Shown here: positions 51,862 to 63,456 of the stretch, piece after piece | Layout: every line of letters starts with the position of its first letter | How positions within the stretch are numbered: position 1 is the stretch's first letter | The notes under the pieces: generated by a model | Told to the model about the DNA's origin: nothing | Seen by the model: the letters and a program-made list of their open reading frames with translations, nothing else | Databases searched by the model: none | Translations under genes and position numbers: made by a program | NCBI GenBank assembly: GCA_037501455.1 | Contig: CM074857.1 | Span: 98,613,501 to 98,677,500 of the forward strand | Source: Lantana camara | Lineage: Eukaryota; Streptophyta; Magnoliopsida; Lamiales; Verbenaceae | Direction of reading: 5' to 3' | DNA length: 64,000 nucleotides

Positions 51862-53222
51862 TCAGGCATTCCTCCAGGTGGCAAACATGTTTTGGGCCAT
51901 ATTATCTCTAAAATTAGTCCACATTGGAGTTGCCTCTATCGTTCCTATATAATCTTGATCATCGCCTATGTTGTCCTCCAAGTTTCTTAAAACCTCCTCC
52001 TCAATCGGGTCAACCTCCATCTGAGTTCGTATGAAGTTGTGGAGCATAGCGCATGCGAGGATCGTCCAGTTTTGAAATTTAATTGGGTACCACGACCTAC
52101 TCCGTAAAATAGCCCAACGACCCTTAAGTAAACCAAATGCTCGCTCAATAATATTCCTGGCTTTGCAGTGCCTCAGGTTAAAGAGCTCGCGGGGAGTTTA
52201 CGGGGCTAATGTCCCCGGACCCCATTCCTTCAAATGGTAGCGGGTTCTTCGATACGGAGTTAGAAAGCCGTCAGCATTGGTGTAACCGCAATCGGCGAGG
52301 TAGTAGCAGCCTGTATTTTGAAATTATATTCAATTGAAGGTAGGAGCTTATTAATAACCTAGAGAGGTACAACAGATATTAATTGAAATTACCGGCTGGC
52401 ACTTTCAGGCCATTAGGCCTGTTCACAGCATCTCGCAAAACTCTACTGTCTGCTTCAGACCCTTCCCATCCAGCTAATACGTAGATGAAGTTCATCTGTG
52501 GGTTACAAACACCTAAAACATTCACTGAAACGGTTCCCTTCCTCGTTCGGTATTTGGCCTGGTCCTTTTGGCGGACGATTACGTCAATATAAGTACCATC
52601 AAGAGCTCCAAGACAACCCTGGAATATAAATTTGAGATCCTAAGAAAGGGCATCAAACATTTTCTGATTTATGAAATATTGTTTCAGATTTTTAACATAC
52701 CTTGAAATGCTTCCAAGGCTCAGTATTGCAATTATTTGGAACCCCGACGGGCTCTATCAATAGCATAGAACTTATGCGTAATAAGGACGTAACTGTTTCC
52801 TTGAAATACCTGCTGACGGTATAACCAGAGTAATGGAAATCCCCTTTTACTGTCCGGTTTTTGTTATGATGTGCGAGTATATTAAGGAACATGGCCACTT
52901 TGCACGGAATGCTCACGTATCTCTCGTTGGTCAGCCCGCCAAAATTCTCAAGTAGATTACATAGCCGACAAAAGGAATTCCTATCCATTCTAAGATTATC
53001 AATGCAATTTTGGTCGCTTATCTTTGTGAAACGCCTAAGATGACTAAGCTGATCAGGTTGTCTAGCCATAATGGAATACCTACGCTTACGGCTATGTCTT
53101 TCGTCTTCTAACGCTTGTTCATACCAAATGTACAAGAGATACATCATGACCATTGTCGCGGTAGTTTGTTTAAGAACTATTTCTAGCCACATGAGAAACC
53201 TTAGTCTTAGAGATGGGTCCAT
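51862..53222 (-). pseudogene. Harbinger DDE transposase with one nonsense codon
   Basis: Three exons, 53222-52701, 52618-52393 and 52310-51862, join to a 398-codon frame, normal for the family. Catalytic residues are visible: Asp181 in GALDGTYID, Asp231 in GWEGSEADSRVL and Glu305 in ARNIIERAFGLLKGRW. Exon 1 carries the helical N-terminal region (LSHLRRFTKISDQNC, VAMFLNILAHHNKNR). A single in-frame TAA at codon 287 (plus strand 52200-52198) lies between the second and third catalytic residues, so the product would lack the glutamate. Everything after it is still in frame and well preserved, which implies recent inactivation. The MDPS start at 53222 is preferred; a longer upstream frame reaches 53300. 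Confidence 0.92.
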
Positions 53223-55750
53223 GGTGATGATGGTAACTGTCTGCATAGCACAACTTGTGTCAACATAAAAAGTTTTAAAAGAAACCATGGTTACAACCAC
53301 ACCTTGCAGCAGACACTTTCTAAATTATTTAAAGTTGTTTGCATTAAGTTATTATGGAGAATTTGTAATTAGCAGTTCACTAATTAAACATTTATCACTT
53401 CATAAAAGTTTGTTAATGCAAGTTCCCTTTGGGGGCATCTGTTCTTGAACAACAGCATGTAACCTTAAGTAAAAAAAAATATATATATATTTCAATAAAT
53501 ATCAATTGACTCAACACATTTGTATGCACTGACTATTTTCATCAAATTAATTGCTAAAGCTATGTAGGACATGTTTTTATATTTCTCCTTGTAATTGCAA
53601 CGGAGATAAAGAATAACATATGTAAGCAAACTTTCAGATATTGCAGCAAGCAAAAATATTTAATAGAACTCCAGGTAATAGAACTCCAGGTAACAGAGGT
53701 TGTCTACGAACAGAGCTAATCAACGAAAACCTTCACACACAATGCACTGATCTCATTTGTGTTGATAATAATCAATAATTTTACCTTCTACTGAAAGGGA
53801 CAACAGTTTCAAACAATGAATCTCCCAAACGCACCTGTCTGTGTAACAAAAAATGTGAGAATGGTGGAGTTGAAAGCAAGAGGAAGACGAGGAATGCACT
53901 ACGAACAAGATATAATTTGAAAGGATGGAAGCAACCCAGAATCAGTACTCACCTGAAAGGGTAAGAGAGGCACAACAAAGACACCTTTACAACCCTAGGG
54001 TTATTTTTTTTCCCCAATCGAGTATTGTAAATCCCAAGAAGGAAGGGCAGAAAAGATGATAAAAAAAAGAACAGTAAAAAGCACTATTCATTCGTAAGTT
54101 AATATCACCTGATTTCGGCGATTCAATTCAGCACTTAATGGGTGAACAGAAGCGGGCTTTGGGCGGGCCAGCTACTAAGTACTCTTGGCCCGTAGATGCT
54201 AATACACCCTACTAAACACGTTATTAAATGATCTTAGAGTCACTTAGTGGGGGCTAATTCACCCTACCAAACGACCTCCAATACAACTAAGTTATTACAT
54301 AATGTAAGTATGCAGTGGAGTGTAGTGAGACTCGAACAAGAACACTAAGACACGACTCCCAACTAGCAAAACCTGCAAGAAACTGGAGAGGCGGAAAGAG
54401 GGATCAGTCTCTAGAAGACTAAGTGAGCAGGAGCTGTGCATATATATAAAACATACACATGCGAGCCATAAATCCCGAACAAGATTTTTAGTGAAGTTAG
54501 TTCCCGCTAAGGGCATGAAAACAGTGATCAATGCTTGAACTTTACGACTATTTCAATTTACAAACATTTTTATTTCCAATTTAAGTGATCAATGGCTCGA
54601 CGAGTGAGCGTGCACAATTATCCAACTAAAACTCCGACTGTGTACAATCATTAGGTTATAATTATTGAAAATGTGGTCATGTAATTCAATTAATCATTCA
54701 TTACGTTCATTAACATTCAATAACAGTCAATCAGTCCAACCTTTTTCCCTCGGATGATGGTCAGGCCTGCAGACCCAAACCATATAATTAGTATAATTCG
54801 AGACAGGGCTTATGACTCCTACCCGCTCCTTCGATGGGGTTACCACCGGCTCAAGAATAACTCACCTCCCGGTCTCCTCGGTCGCGTGAGAGATTCTCAA
54901 AAGGTACTACGTGCAAAGGTTATTGTCGATAGCCCGATACTATTCCGGTCGCCAATCCCATTTTTTCCCGGGCCCACAACATAGTGCAATGCAATTCTCG
55001 CCAAAATAGTCAAGTTCAGTAAGGCATTTCTTTCATTATTGAAAACGGTTCAGTCTTTTGAAAATAATAACTCAATGATTACTTTGAAAACAATATAAAT
55101 ATACAATATGTTTTTGACCAAAACGTTTAAATAGGGGTTGTAGGGTTTGTATACATAACTAGAACGGGAACACCTTCACTTGGAAAATGACGAGACATGA
55201 CACGAGCTATACTGGTGCCTACTCGATCAAGATATCTCTATCCTAGAGAAGAATTGTACAAGAAAGGAAACAATGTGTACTCATGAGATACGACTCAATA
55301 TGAGACCAAGTAGGACGCACGACAATGATATGAAATGAAGTGAGTGATATGGAATGATATGCTATGCGTATGGGAATTATAGGATGATATGTTATGTCGT
55401 GAAAGTGTTCATGTGCACAATTAATGTCCCACGTGACAATTGGATACACAATTTAGGTCTACGTGTGATTCATGGTAAATCGTAGCATGCTTGAAGGCAA
55501 AACATCAATTAAGCAATTAACGCATCCACAATAGTTACTTAAGCACGAATTCTAAACCACACGAACCAACGAGGCATGCAAACAACTTAAGACACAATAA
55601 TTCGTTCACTCAAGATATGGATTAATCAATCAATATCAAATAGGCCAAAAAGACAAGTTATACACATCATGGAAATATGTAAGGCACGTATTCAGTTCAT
55701 GATAACAATTAACACAAGTCAAAGTACGAAACAAAGTCAAACAGGGCACA

Positions 55751-56072
55751 ATCTCGGCCGGGATGGGTTTTGAGCTGATTTGATTCCCGATCGGGATAGC
55801 AGTCCCTAAACCTGCTATCCAAGCATTCCCGGCCAGGACAAAAAACATTCCCAGTCGGGATACATGTACAGACCCAAATCTGTTGGTCGTTCTCGGCCGG
55901 GACACATTTTGTACTGAAATCAATCCCGCCAGGACAACACAACAGACAACAATCAGATGGCCATTTTCGGCCAGGACAAAATTATTCCCGGTCGGGATGG
56001 GTGATCAGACAGTCACCCTAGAAGACTTTCCCGGTGGAGATTAGAAATACACTAATCCCGTTCCCGGCTGGG
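55751..56072. repeat. Palindrome cluster in element C LTR
   Basis: About ten copies of a TCCCGGCCGGGA-like inverted repeat in 320 bases. Examples are TCTCGGCCGGGATG (~55752), TCCCGATCGGGA (55785-55796, perfect), TCCCGGCCAGGA (~55827), TCCCAGTCGGGA (~55849), TCTCGGCCGGGA (~55891), TCCCGGTCGGGA (~55985) and TCCCGGCTGGGA (~56062). Spacing is irregular (30-60 bases). The intervening DNA is not repeated, so only the palindromes are maintained or propagated. Confidence 0.85.
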
Positions 56073-56634
56073 ATCACCTGCAAAAAGAACAGGGGTAGTG
56101 CCGTTGGTGGCCCTTGGAGCGCCGACGGAGCTCGAAACTCACACAAAATAACAAGAAGCAAGCAAAGAACATAAATAAACCACCGAAACACAAATCGGAG
56201 CATGTTATCATACAAACCCATCAAACTTATTAAATACGTACATTATATACATATATATACACACAAATATACACATACTTACATGTAAATTGGGCAATCA
56301 ATGGTTAGAAGAACAAAAATGACTCGCTGAAGGTTGTGGTGGTTCAAGGTGGTCACCGGCGGTGGCTTGGTGGTGAGGTGAGAGAGCTGATCCTTTGATA
56401 AAGATGAGAGAGAAGGAGAGCAAGGTGGTGATAGGATGGCGGGGAGCCATGGTCGGCTGGCAAGGTGCGGCGGTGGGTGGCGGTAGATGGCGGTGCTAGC
56501 GCAGCAACAAGGTGGCGGTGGTGTGGTGATGGTGATGTCGGTTGCCATGGTAGAGGGAAGAAGAAATGAGGAAGAAAGGAGAAAAAGAAAGGAAAAGAAG
56601 GAAGAGAAGGGGGCAGTTAGGGGGTGTGTGTGGC

Positions 56635-56637
<3 letters not shown>

Positions 56638-56680
<43 letters not shown>
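56638..56680. repeat. (GA)n microsatellite
   Basis: Uninterrupted GA run in the purine-rich segment of element C's LTR. The Arg/Glu and Ser/Leu frames across it are artefacts. Confidence 0.95.
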
Positions 56681-56683
<3 letters not shown>

Positions 56684-57055
56684 GTAACAGGACCTGGTGG
56701 CTAGATATTTTGGTGGTTATACTGGTTAGGATATCTTCGATAGGTTTTAGGCTTGAATTGAAATACGGGTTTAAAAGGAATAAATTCACGAATTAAATAA
56801 AAAGAATATCAATGGGTTGGGGAATTTCAAAAGAACAAAATGGCGAGGTCGTGGAAGTGTATATGCGTGTTTGTGTGTGAAATTGCAATTAAAATCAATT
56901 AAACAATTAAACATGTATGTCACGTATTTACAATTAAATAATTAAATACATAAAACACTTAATTCACGTAATAAAATAAAATAAAACACGTAACACTAGG
57001 CCTGGCCTCACTTGTAATGTCATACCTGATCAATCTGAAAACAAGGGGCGCCACA

Positions 57056-60000
57056 ACCTCTCCCCCTTAAAATGGACATGTCCTTAGGTCCAATGCCTCG
57101 AGTTCTGGACTCTAAGAAAATCTTCTTCGTGTTCATCCTACACGGGGTTTACGACTTCCTGATAGGAACTAGTTCGGAAAAGGTTTTCAAGCAACAGGGG
57201 TTCTTCAATCTTTTGTAGAGGAGATTTGTCCTCGAACTTAATCCAGTGTTAATCGAGTAATTCAGTTGGACTCGTACAATTAGGGGGTCTAAAGGTGATC
57301 CAACCCTTACCATTTGAATCCATTACGATCTAACTCTTGGAGTTCAGTTAAAATGATTATAGTGCTTCAAACAAACACTAACTCACATCCATGAACTTAA
57401 CCGGACTCTACATAACTTTAAAGCCTGGGTTTGATGTTGGGAAAATCGAACCATCCTCGATCAAATACTCCGGAGTGTTGTTGATAACTTGGGCTCTACG
57501 GATTCTTCACGACCCTTAACTCACCGTGAGACCTAAGCATTCATGAAGTCTAAGCTCCTCTAGTGGCTAGCTAGCCAACAACATGCAAACTCACACACAT
57601 GACATGCGCAAGCAATGAACATCACACACAGGCAGCCACTAACGGAAAATCAAACAATAAATAATTAAAATGCATGTGTGAATGTGTCATGAATGTTTTA
57701 GTGTACCATTCACCGGAAAAATAAAATTTGTGTTGATGATCTCATTACTTGTGTTAATGTTCTATCCCATGGTCGGCTCGACTATTAACTTCCTTTTAAT
57801 ACCTTTAGTGTTCGCTCGACTAAAAGATAGCCCGACCCTTAGTTGATTCAATCTTCTGGATAACCTGATTCTCGATTACCGTTCTCACCTTTTTACTTTT
57901 ATCCTCTTAAGTTCTTGAGTATGCGCTTGGCCTTAACCCAATCAACTCGCTCTCCACAACAAGTTGTATTCGACCATCTCAGATGCTCGAGCTAACCTTC
58001 TAGTAGCTCGAATTATGGTCTCCAACCCTGGTAGTGTGTTCGGAAATACGAAACAGTAATACAACAAAATTTAAATTTTTTTCCCAAAAACAAGATCTAG
58101 ACTTTCAATTCCTATTCCCGATTCGTAGGGATCTCAAGAACTTAAATCAACGCTTTCTTGACATGTTTTGAGCCGTCCTTACGCGCACTTCAAGCGGCAA
58201 GTCCCTCAAACTTCTTCGAATCTTCAAGACACCGAAAATTGCAGTCCCCTAGAGTAATAATCCACACCAACCTCGATCACGATCTAAATAGGGAGGATGC
58301 TATTACTATATTTAGTGTTTAGGCTCTAGGGAATTGTGTGAAGTAATTTGGAGAAATAATTTGCTATCTCTTTCCCATGGGTTCGAACCCCACTTTAAAT
58401 AGGCTAAGGCATCCGAACCCCTTTTCTTGTTGCCCAAGGTTTCCTAAACCTTTTTTACTTTGAATTACTTGCTAGGTAAGAAAGGTATTCTACTTTGACC
58501 AAAAGTCTCTTTTGATCAACTTGCCTAACAAGAACTCTGTCTAACTCTCTTAGATATTTTCATGAGATATTTTATTTATTTATAATAAATAAATTAATAT
58601 CAATAATTAATTAATTCACAATTAATTATTTATTGGACATTTAAACTCCAAATTCGAACTTAATAATAATTCATAATTAAATTAAAGTCCATTAAATAAT
58701 TAATTAAAATTAATTATTTAATTATCACACAAGAATGTGACACGTGTCTTGCCTAGACACGTGTGGCTCCTCTGTCCAATTCTTAATTAGTTCGATCAAC
58801 TCGTTCAATCAATTCAAGCCTCTTCCCTCATGATTGGGTATTTGTGTGTGACCCTCTAGGTTCTTTATTCAATTAGTAGTGATCCCTGATTAATTAATTC
58901 CCAATTAACTAATCAGTCCACAGATCACACTACCATAGTCTAGCAGCAGGTGTGCGACTCCTAGCTGAATAAGAATGTATAAATTTGAAGAACCTTTAAG
59001 TCATTGACATATTTGAAATAACATCCTCTTACAACCTATCTCTCAACTAAGATCTAGTGTAAGGGAATAATTAGAACCCTAATAATCTCGGTCTTAATGT
59101 TAAGTGCATTTCATATCCATTTGATCTTGATCCATTGCCTTGGCCAAGGACTCCGAGATGGCATATGAATGAATTACACAATAAGAGATCTTCTTGCTAA
59201 ATCAAGTGTAGGTCCTATATCGATTCTCATATGCTTTCATGTGCCACTTCTGCAACCCCAAAATAAGTCGTAATTCAGCTGTCTCGAACGACATCCTTTT
59301 AGGCTTATTTCTAAGACTACAGAGTTAGCTCACATAAAGCATCGATGAAATCTCAAGTCTAAGGACTATTGAATCACATCAATGACTTGGAGATATTTTC
59401 TAATTTGAAAGTTTCCATTTCCAAAAATAAAACTTCCTTTCCCATTTAGGAATCTTCTCACACGGGACACCTCAGTGTACTCGTTCAAATCAGCGAGCAC
59501 CCTAATGTATCATGCACGTATCAACTATACAATTTACACCCTACGAAATAAGGTAATCCTTCTTAAGGGCGTGATCACACAAGCAAGTCTTAAGCGAGTC
59601 AATTCGACACTCCCACTGTCTTTTGGACTCATCGACATGGAGTAGTTTGTAATCTTAACTTATGTGATTTAGGGCTCATTTCATAAACCACTTCTCCTAA
59701 ATGGTTGAGTCCTATAAGTCAATTAGATTAGAGGAGTTCTTACACATGCCTAGTTAAAGTGAACACATAATCAAATAAGAGCATATAAAGAAGTGTTGCC
59801 TTACGATCAAATCAGTTCGTTTATTATTCAAAGATTGTCTGTGATTTACAAAGGAAAAAACACTAAGCGGATTATAAGATTGGCTTTTAGGGCACTATTC
59901 CTAACATACTGTCCTCGGTTCATCATGGAAAAATGACCGACGAGCCAATAATCCATTTCGTTTTTTGTGGTGTCTCACACTATAGATGTCCCACCTTCAA

Positions 60001-60133
60001 TGCTCGGTTGAATTGACTCTCACTGTTATCATTATGAAATATGATAATCTAATCGGGCTTTGCTTACCCGATACCCTATTTACTATTTCTTGAAATTTCT
60101 TCACAACTCCATCATCTTCGGTATCTCAGACAC
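57056..60133 (-). mobile_element. Element C internal region, non-coding, truncated
   Basis: Starts with acctctcccccttaa, a polypurine tract on the minus strand, preceded in element sense by the palindrome GGACATGTCC. It shares scattered segments with element B's internal region in the same order: gaggacaaatctcc (~57220), GGCTAGCTAGCC (57565-57576) and gctcggttgaattgactctc (~60002-60021). It is interrupted by a solo LTR (58037-59906) and cut at 60133 by element D. No gag or pol is seen, so it is non-autonomous like B. Its 5' LTR, if any, lies beyond the window. Confidence 0.8.
58037..59906 (-). mobile_element. Solo LTR, copia-like, in element C
   Basis: 1,870 bp. In element sense it starts TGTTAGGAATAGTGCCCTAA, a terminal sequence common in plant copia LTRs, and ends CGTATTTCCGAACA. 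Flanks TAGTG (58032-58036) and TACTG (59907-59911) agree at 4 of 5 bases. No primer site or coding region is present. The superfamily call rests on the terminal sequence only. Confidence 0.75.
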
Positions 60134-63100
60134 TGTGATGCCCCTTTCATTCGGCCATATGAATATGATGTCACGAGTGTGCTATTTGCGTATTTAAATT
60201 ATTTATTTATACAATTATATGATTTATATGATATTTAAATGTTGATCTTATGCTATATGTTATATATTTTGAACTTATGTGTGAACTTTGAACGTTTTGC
60301 CCCTTTTGACTCCATTTTCGATCCGTTTGACTTCGAATTTGATTCTGATTTTTGTGAATACATGATATGCATGAAATATGTGATTTATAAATGTGTTTAT
60401 ACGCTTTATATACGTTTTAGAACTTTTTTGGTTTGGTCTTGGACCATTTTGCTGAAATCGGGACTCAAGGGCCTGAAGAGAATCTAACACACCTTGGGTT
60501 CCGGGCGATATAACTTGAGCTCGAGAATTCAAATTCAAATTTTGACACCACTGTTGGACTCATATTGAAAATTTGGATGGAACAAAACAATCCTCAAAAC
60601 TTTTTAAGCCTGTTTGAACCTTCGAAACTACACTGAAACTAGCACCTTGTACCGAAATCACCATCTTTGACCATATTCGACCCATTTCAACCTCCTTTGA
60701 CCCCAAACTTTGACCCATGTTCAAGAAAAAAACCCTCTAGTCCCTCTCTATCCCTCATTTTAGCCACAACACAAAAGAGAAAGGAAAAGTGAAGTTTGAA
60801 GCAAGAAAGAAGAGGAAGACACAAACACTGTTCACCCTTTAATCTCTTGAGCTCATATCTCTTTTAATCTTCATCCAATCTTCAACGTGACTATATTTTT
60901 GTGTTTTGAATCTCCTTGTACTTCTTTTCATCTATGATTCTTAGAGTTTGAGCTTGATTTGCTAGAGTTATTGAATACGGCATGAATAGTGGTGAATAGT
61001 AAGGGTTTTGAGTTCTTATGTGAATTATATGATCATCCTTGTGATTTCTTTTGGTTTGATGCTTGTTTTATGACCACAAGACCTCTATTCATGCTTTTTT
61101 AGTCATGCATTGAGTGGTAGTTGAGTTTTTATGGAGTTACCATTAATGCACCATGCTTGAATGCAAGAACATTTATATGTTTGAACCTCTTTCACTTGCT
61201 CTTGGTTGTGCTTTGATTTTGGCCTAAATTTAGGGCTGATTTTTGTGAGATTTTGACGTCTAAACTTGACTTGACGTGTTGCCCAGATTTGGTATGAGTT
61301 TGGTTGGGTTTTGGGACTGATTTGCAGGTGTTTACACGAAGGAGATAAATCTAGGCGCAGCTAACGCCCGTTAGCTCTTTTGGGGCTAACGGCCATTACT
61401 TGCACCAGGCATTGCTGTGGTGGTTAACGACCATTAGTGGCTGAGAAAAGGCCAGGCCATTAGCTTAGGTTCTGGTCTCTGACTTGGCTAATGGCCGTTT
61501 GTGGCTTTAAAGCTAGGGAGCAACAAACGGCCATTAGTTACCCTAACGTGCCCAGTTGTGGTTTTTGCTCGCTTGTTTGCTTTGTATGGCCTCTTTTCCC
61601 GCCCCAATCTTGATCCCTATGTGTTATATACATGTTGCATTATGTGTTATGAGTTGTGTATTCAAAGTGTGGTGTGATTTAGATACGTTTATACGAGTTA
61701 TGATATTATATGACTTAAGTCCTACCCCATTTCATTTCATATGCATCACTTGCATTCATATGAATTTGCCGAGCGTCTAATTGGTTCATACTGAGTCTAA
61801 GAGTGTCTTTTGTTGTTTGTTTTGTTCAGTGGATCATCCCGTTGGTGACGAGGTGGTTCCTTAGGCTTTCTTTGGCCCCGTTTTGACTCTGCTACGTTGT
61901 GAAGGTGAGGTTTTCTTTCTTTTAGTTAATACAACCTATAACACGAAATGTGTTTTGAGCCCGCATGTGACTTATGTATATTATACGATAAATATGTGTA
62001 TGACAAGTATTTTGAGGTCTTGTCCTGTTTGTTAAAAGGCTTTGAAAATGTTTTTATACGTATATATGATATGTTTTCGTTTGTTTTGAAAATCTTTGAA
62101 GTATGTGTGACTTTGTAGCAAGGTATGGCCTTGAAAGATAGGTTCTTTTAATATGAATTCAACTTTGAACTTGGGCCCGAAGACGTAGGTAAGAAGAACC
62201 TGGGACGGCTGTTGGGTAGCCTGGGAACCCTCCTGTGCACATTTCCTTTTTAGAGGATGCACCCAACCTTAGGATGTCGAGGGGAAGGTGGGTTTTCTTG
62301 AGCCAACGGATGAGGTACCGTCAAAGGAGCGGATATGAGTGATTAACCCCCATTTCAATCTACATCTTTGAATCTGAATCGATGGAGAGGGGAGGCCTCC
62401 CATGTCTATCAAATGGAGGTGAGGTCGATTTATGATTTTGTTTTGAATATAAATATGTATATGAATCTGAATTTGAGGTGTTTGGAAGGAAAACTCATAC
62501 TCTTAGAGTTAGTATGACTCTGTATGAATCTATGAAACGGGAATGGACTCTTAATTACTTAAAATTGGTTGTTTTAGCCTTCGGCCCTAATCTTCTTTTA
62601 ACTATATATATCTATTATCACGGGAAAAGCTTTAGCTTGAAGAAAAAACCATCCCCAATTCATGGATTATTATGAATTTGATACTTGCTGTGCTCTATAC
62701 GTATATATAGGAGCGTCTGTTAGCCCCCTGACCAGTCTTTAGGACTGACCCTCATTGTTGTTCTCTTTTTTTCCCTTTCTTTGAGTTGCAGGAGCAGGTT
62801 AGAGGTTTGAGCTAGGTGGCAAGTCTATCGTTATGTCTTACTTGTGGTGTAGCTTAAGTCTGCATATTGCATCGTCGTGGTTTTGTTTATATATTTATGA
62901 TCACTTTTGGATATGTACTATGTTTATGGCACTTTGCTAGACCTTGCTTCGGATTTGATATTTTGATTCTTTTGGCTAGGGATAGGCATGGTGGTATGTA
63001 TATGGCTTGTATGAGTTATTGTTGACTCGTTATGTTTATTACTAGCATGCTATGACCTGAATTTAATCGCTTCTGCTATTAGTTGGTTTGATGCGCACTT

Positions 63101-63247
63101 TGATTGAGGGTCTAGACCGCCTAGCGTAGGAGAGTTTTTATTTGTATCCCGTTCGATATTGCTTGGCGTGTGTGAGAATTCTCCATTTCGTTACACGTGT
63201 CGGGCTCTAGTGCGGAGGATGTGGTGCCCATCTTTCGGGGTGCTACA
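60134..63247 (+). mobile_element. Element D: 5' LTR
   Basis: 3,114 bp from TGTGATGCCCC to GGGTGCTACA, followed by the primer site. Blocks in order: AT-rich start, gatataacttgagctcgag (~60509), purine-rich leader, a palindrome cluster (61359-61535), the conserved gaggtaccgtcaaaggagcgg region (~62310), gaccagtctttaggactga (~62730), then the right end. The 3' LTR is outside the window. Confidence 0.93.
61359..61535. repeat. Palindrome cluster in element D LTR
   Basis: AGCTAACGCCCGTTAGCT (61359-61376, 7-bp stem, GCCC loop) is followed by five related half-decayed copies: GCTAACGGCCATTAC (~61385), TTAACGACCATTAG (~61423), GGCCATTAGC (~61455), GGCTAATGGCCGTTTG (~61486) and CAAACGGCCATTAG (~61524). 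The theme is TAACG-GCC-ATTA. Confidence 0.8.
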
Positions 63248-63255
63248 TCCTTAAA

Positions 63256-63267
63256 TGGTATCAGAGC
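63256..63267 (+). other. Element D primer-binding site (tRNA-iMet)
   Basis: TGGTATCAGAGC, 8 bases after the LTR. Confidence 0.94.
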
Positions 63268-63456
63268 CCCAAGTTACAAAACCAAAGCTCTTGTGTCGTG
63301 TCGAGTCTGTCTAGGTCGTTCGGCTTAGGACTATGTGTTTGTTTGCATTCACTTTCACTTTTATGTGACTTATTTGTTCTTATTTGTATTAATTGTCCAC
63401 ATGAACATGCACTAAACCCCATGCATCAATACATGCCACGAATTGTGCTTATCAGC

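Larger units (their letters stand above)
41531..54278. mobile_element. PIF/Harbinger DNA transposon, 12.7 kb
   Basis: Terminal inverted repeats GAGGTCGTTTGGTAGG (from 41531) and CCTACCAAACGACCTC (to 54278) are flanked by the 3-bp duplication CAA (41528-41530, 54279-54281). Family duplications are 3 bp, usually TTA/TAA, so CAA is a slight departure. Contents left to right: GRF zinc-finger gene (+), small Myb/SANT gene (-), small Myb/SANT gene (+), solo LTR E (a later insertion of 3.7 kb), long Myb/SANT gene (-), Harbinger transposase (-). Without E it is about 9.06 kb, large for this superfamily. It lies inside the 3' LTR of element C, whose two halves total ~3.1 kb, the size of element D's LTR. 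Confidence 0.88.
54279..57055 (-). mobile_element. Element C: 3' LTR, proximal part
   Basis: Continues element C's 3' LTR after the Harbinger element and ends at GGCGCCACA (57055), next to a minus-strand polypurine tract. Recognisable blocks in reverse order: tctctagaagactaagtgagc (~54410), ggcccgggaaaa (~54970), ATGAGATACGAC and GTGCACAATTAAT (~55280-55425), the palindrome cluster (55751-56072) and (GA)n (56638-56680). No gene is supported. Confidence 0.88.
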
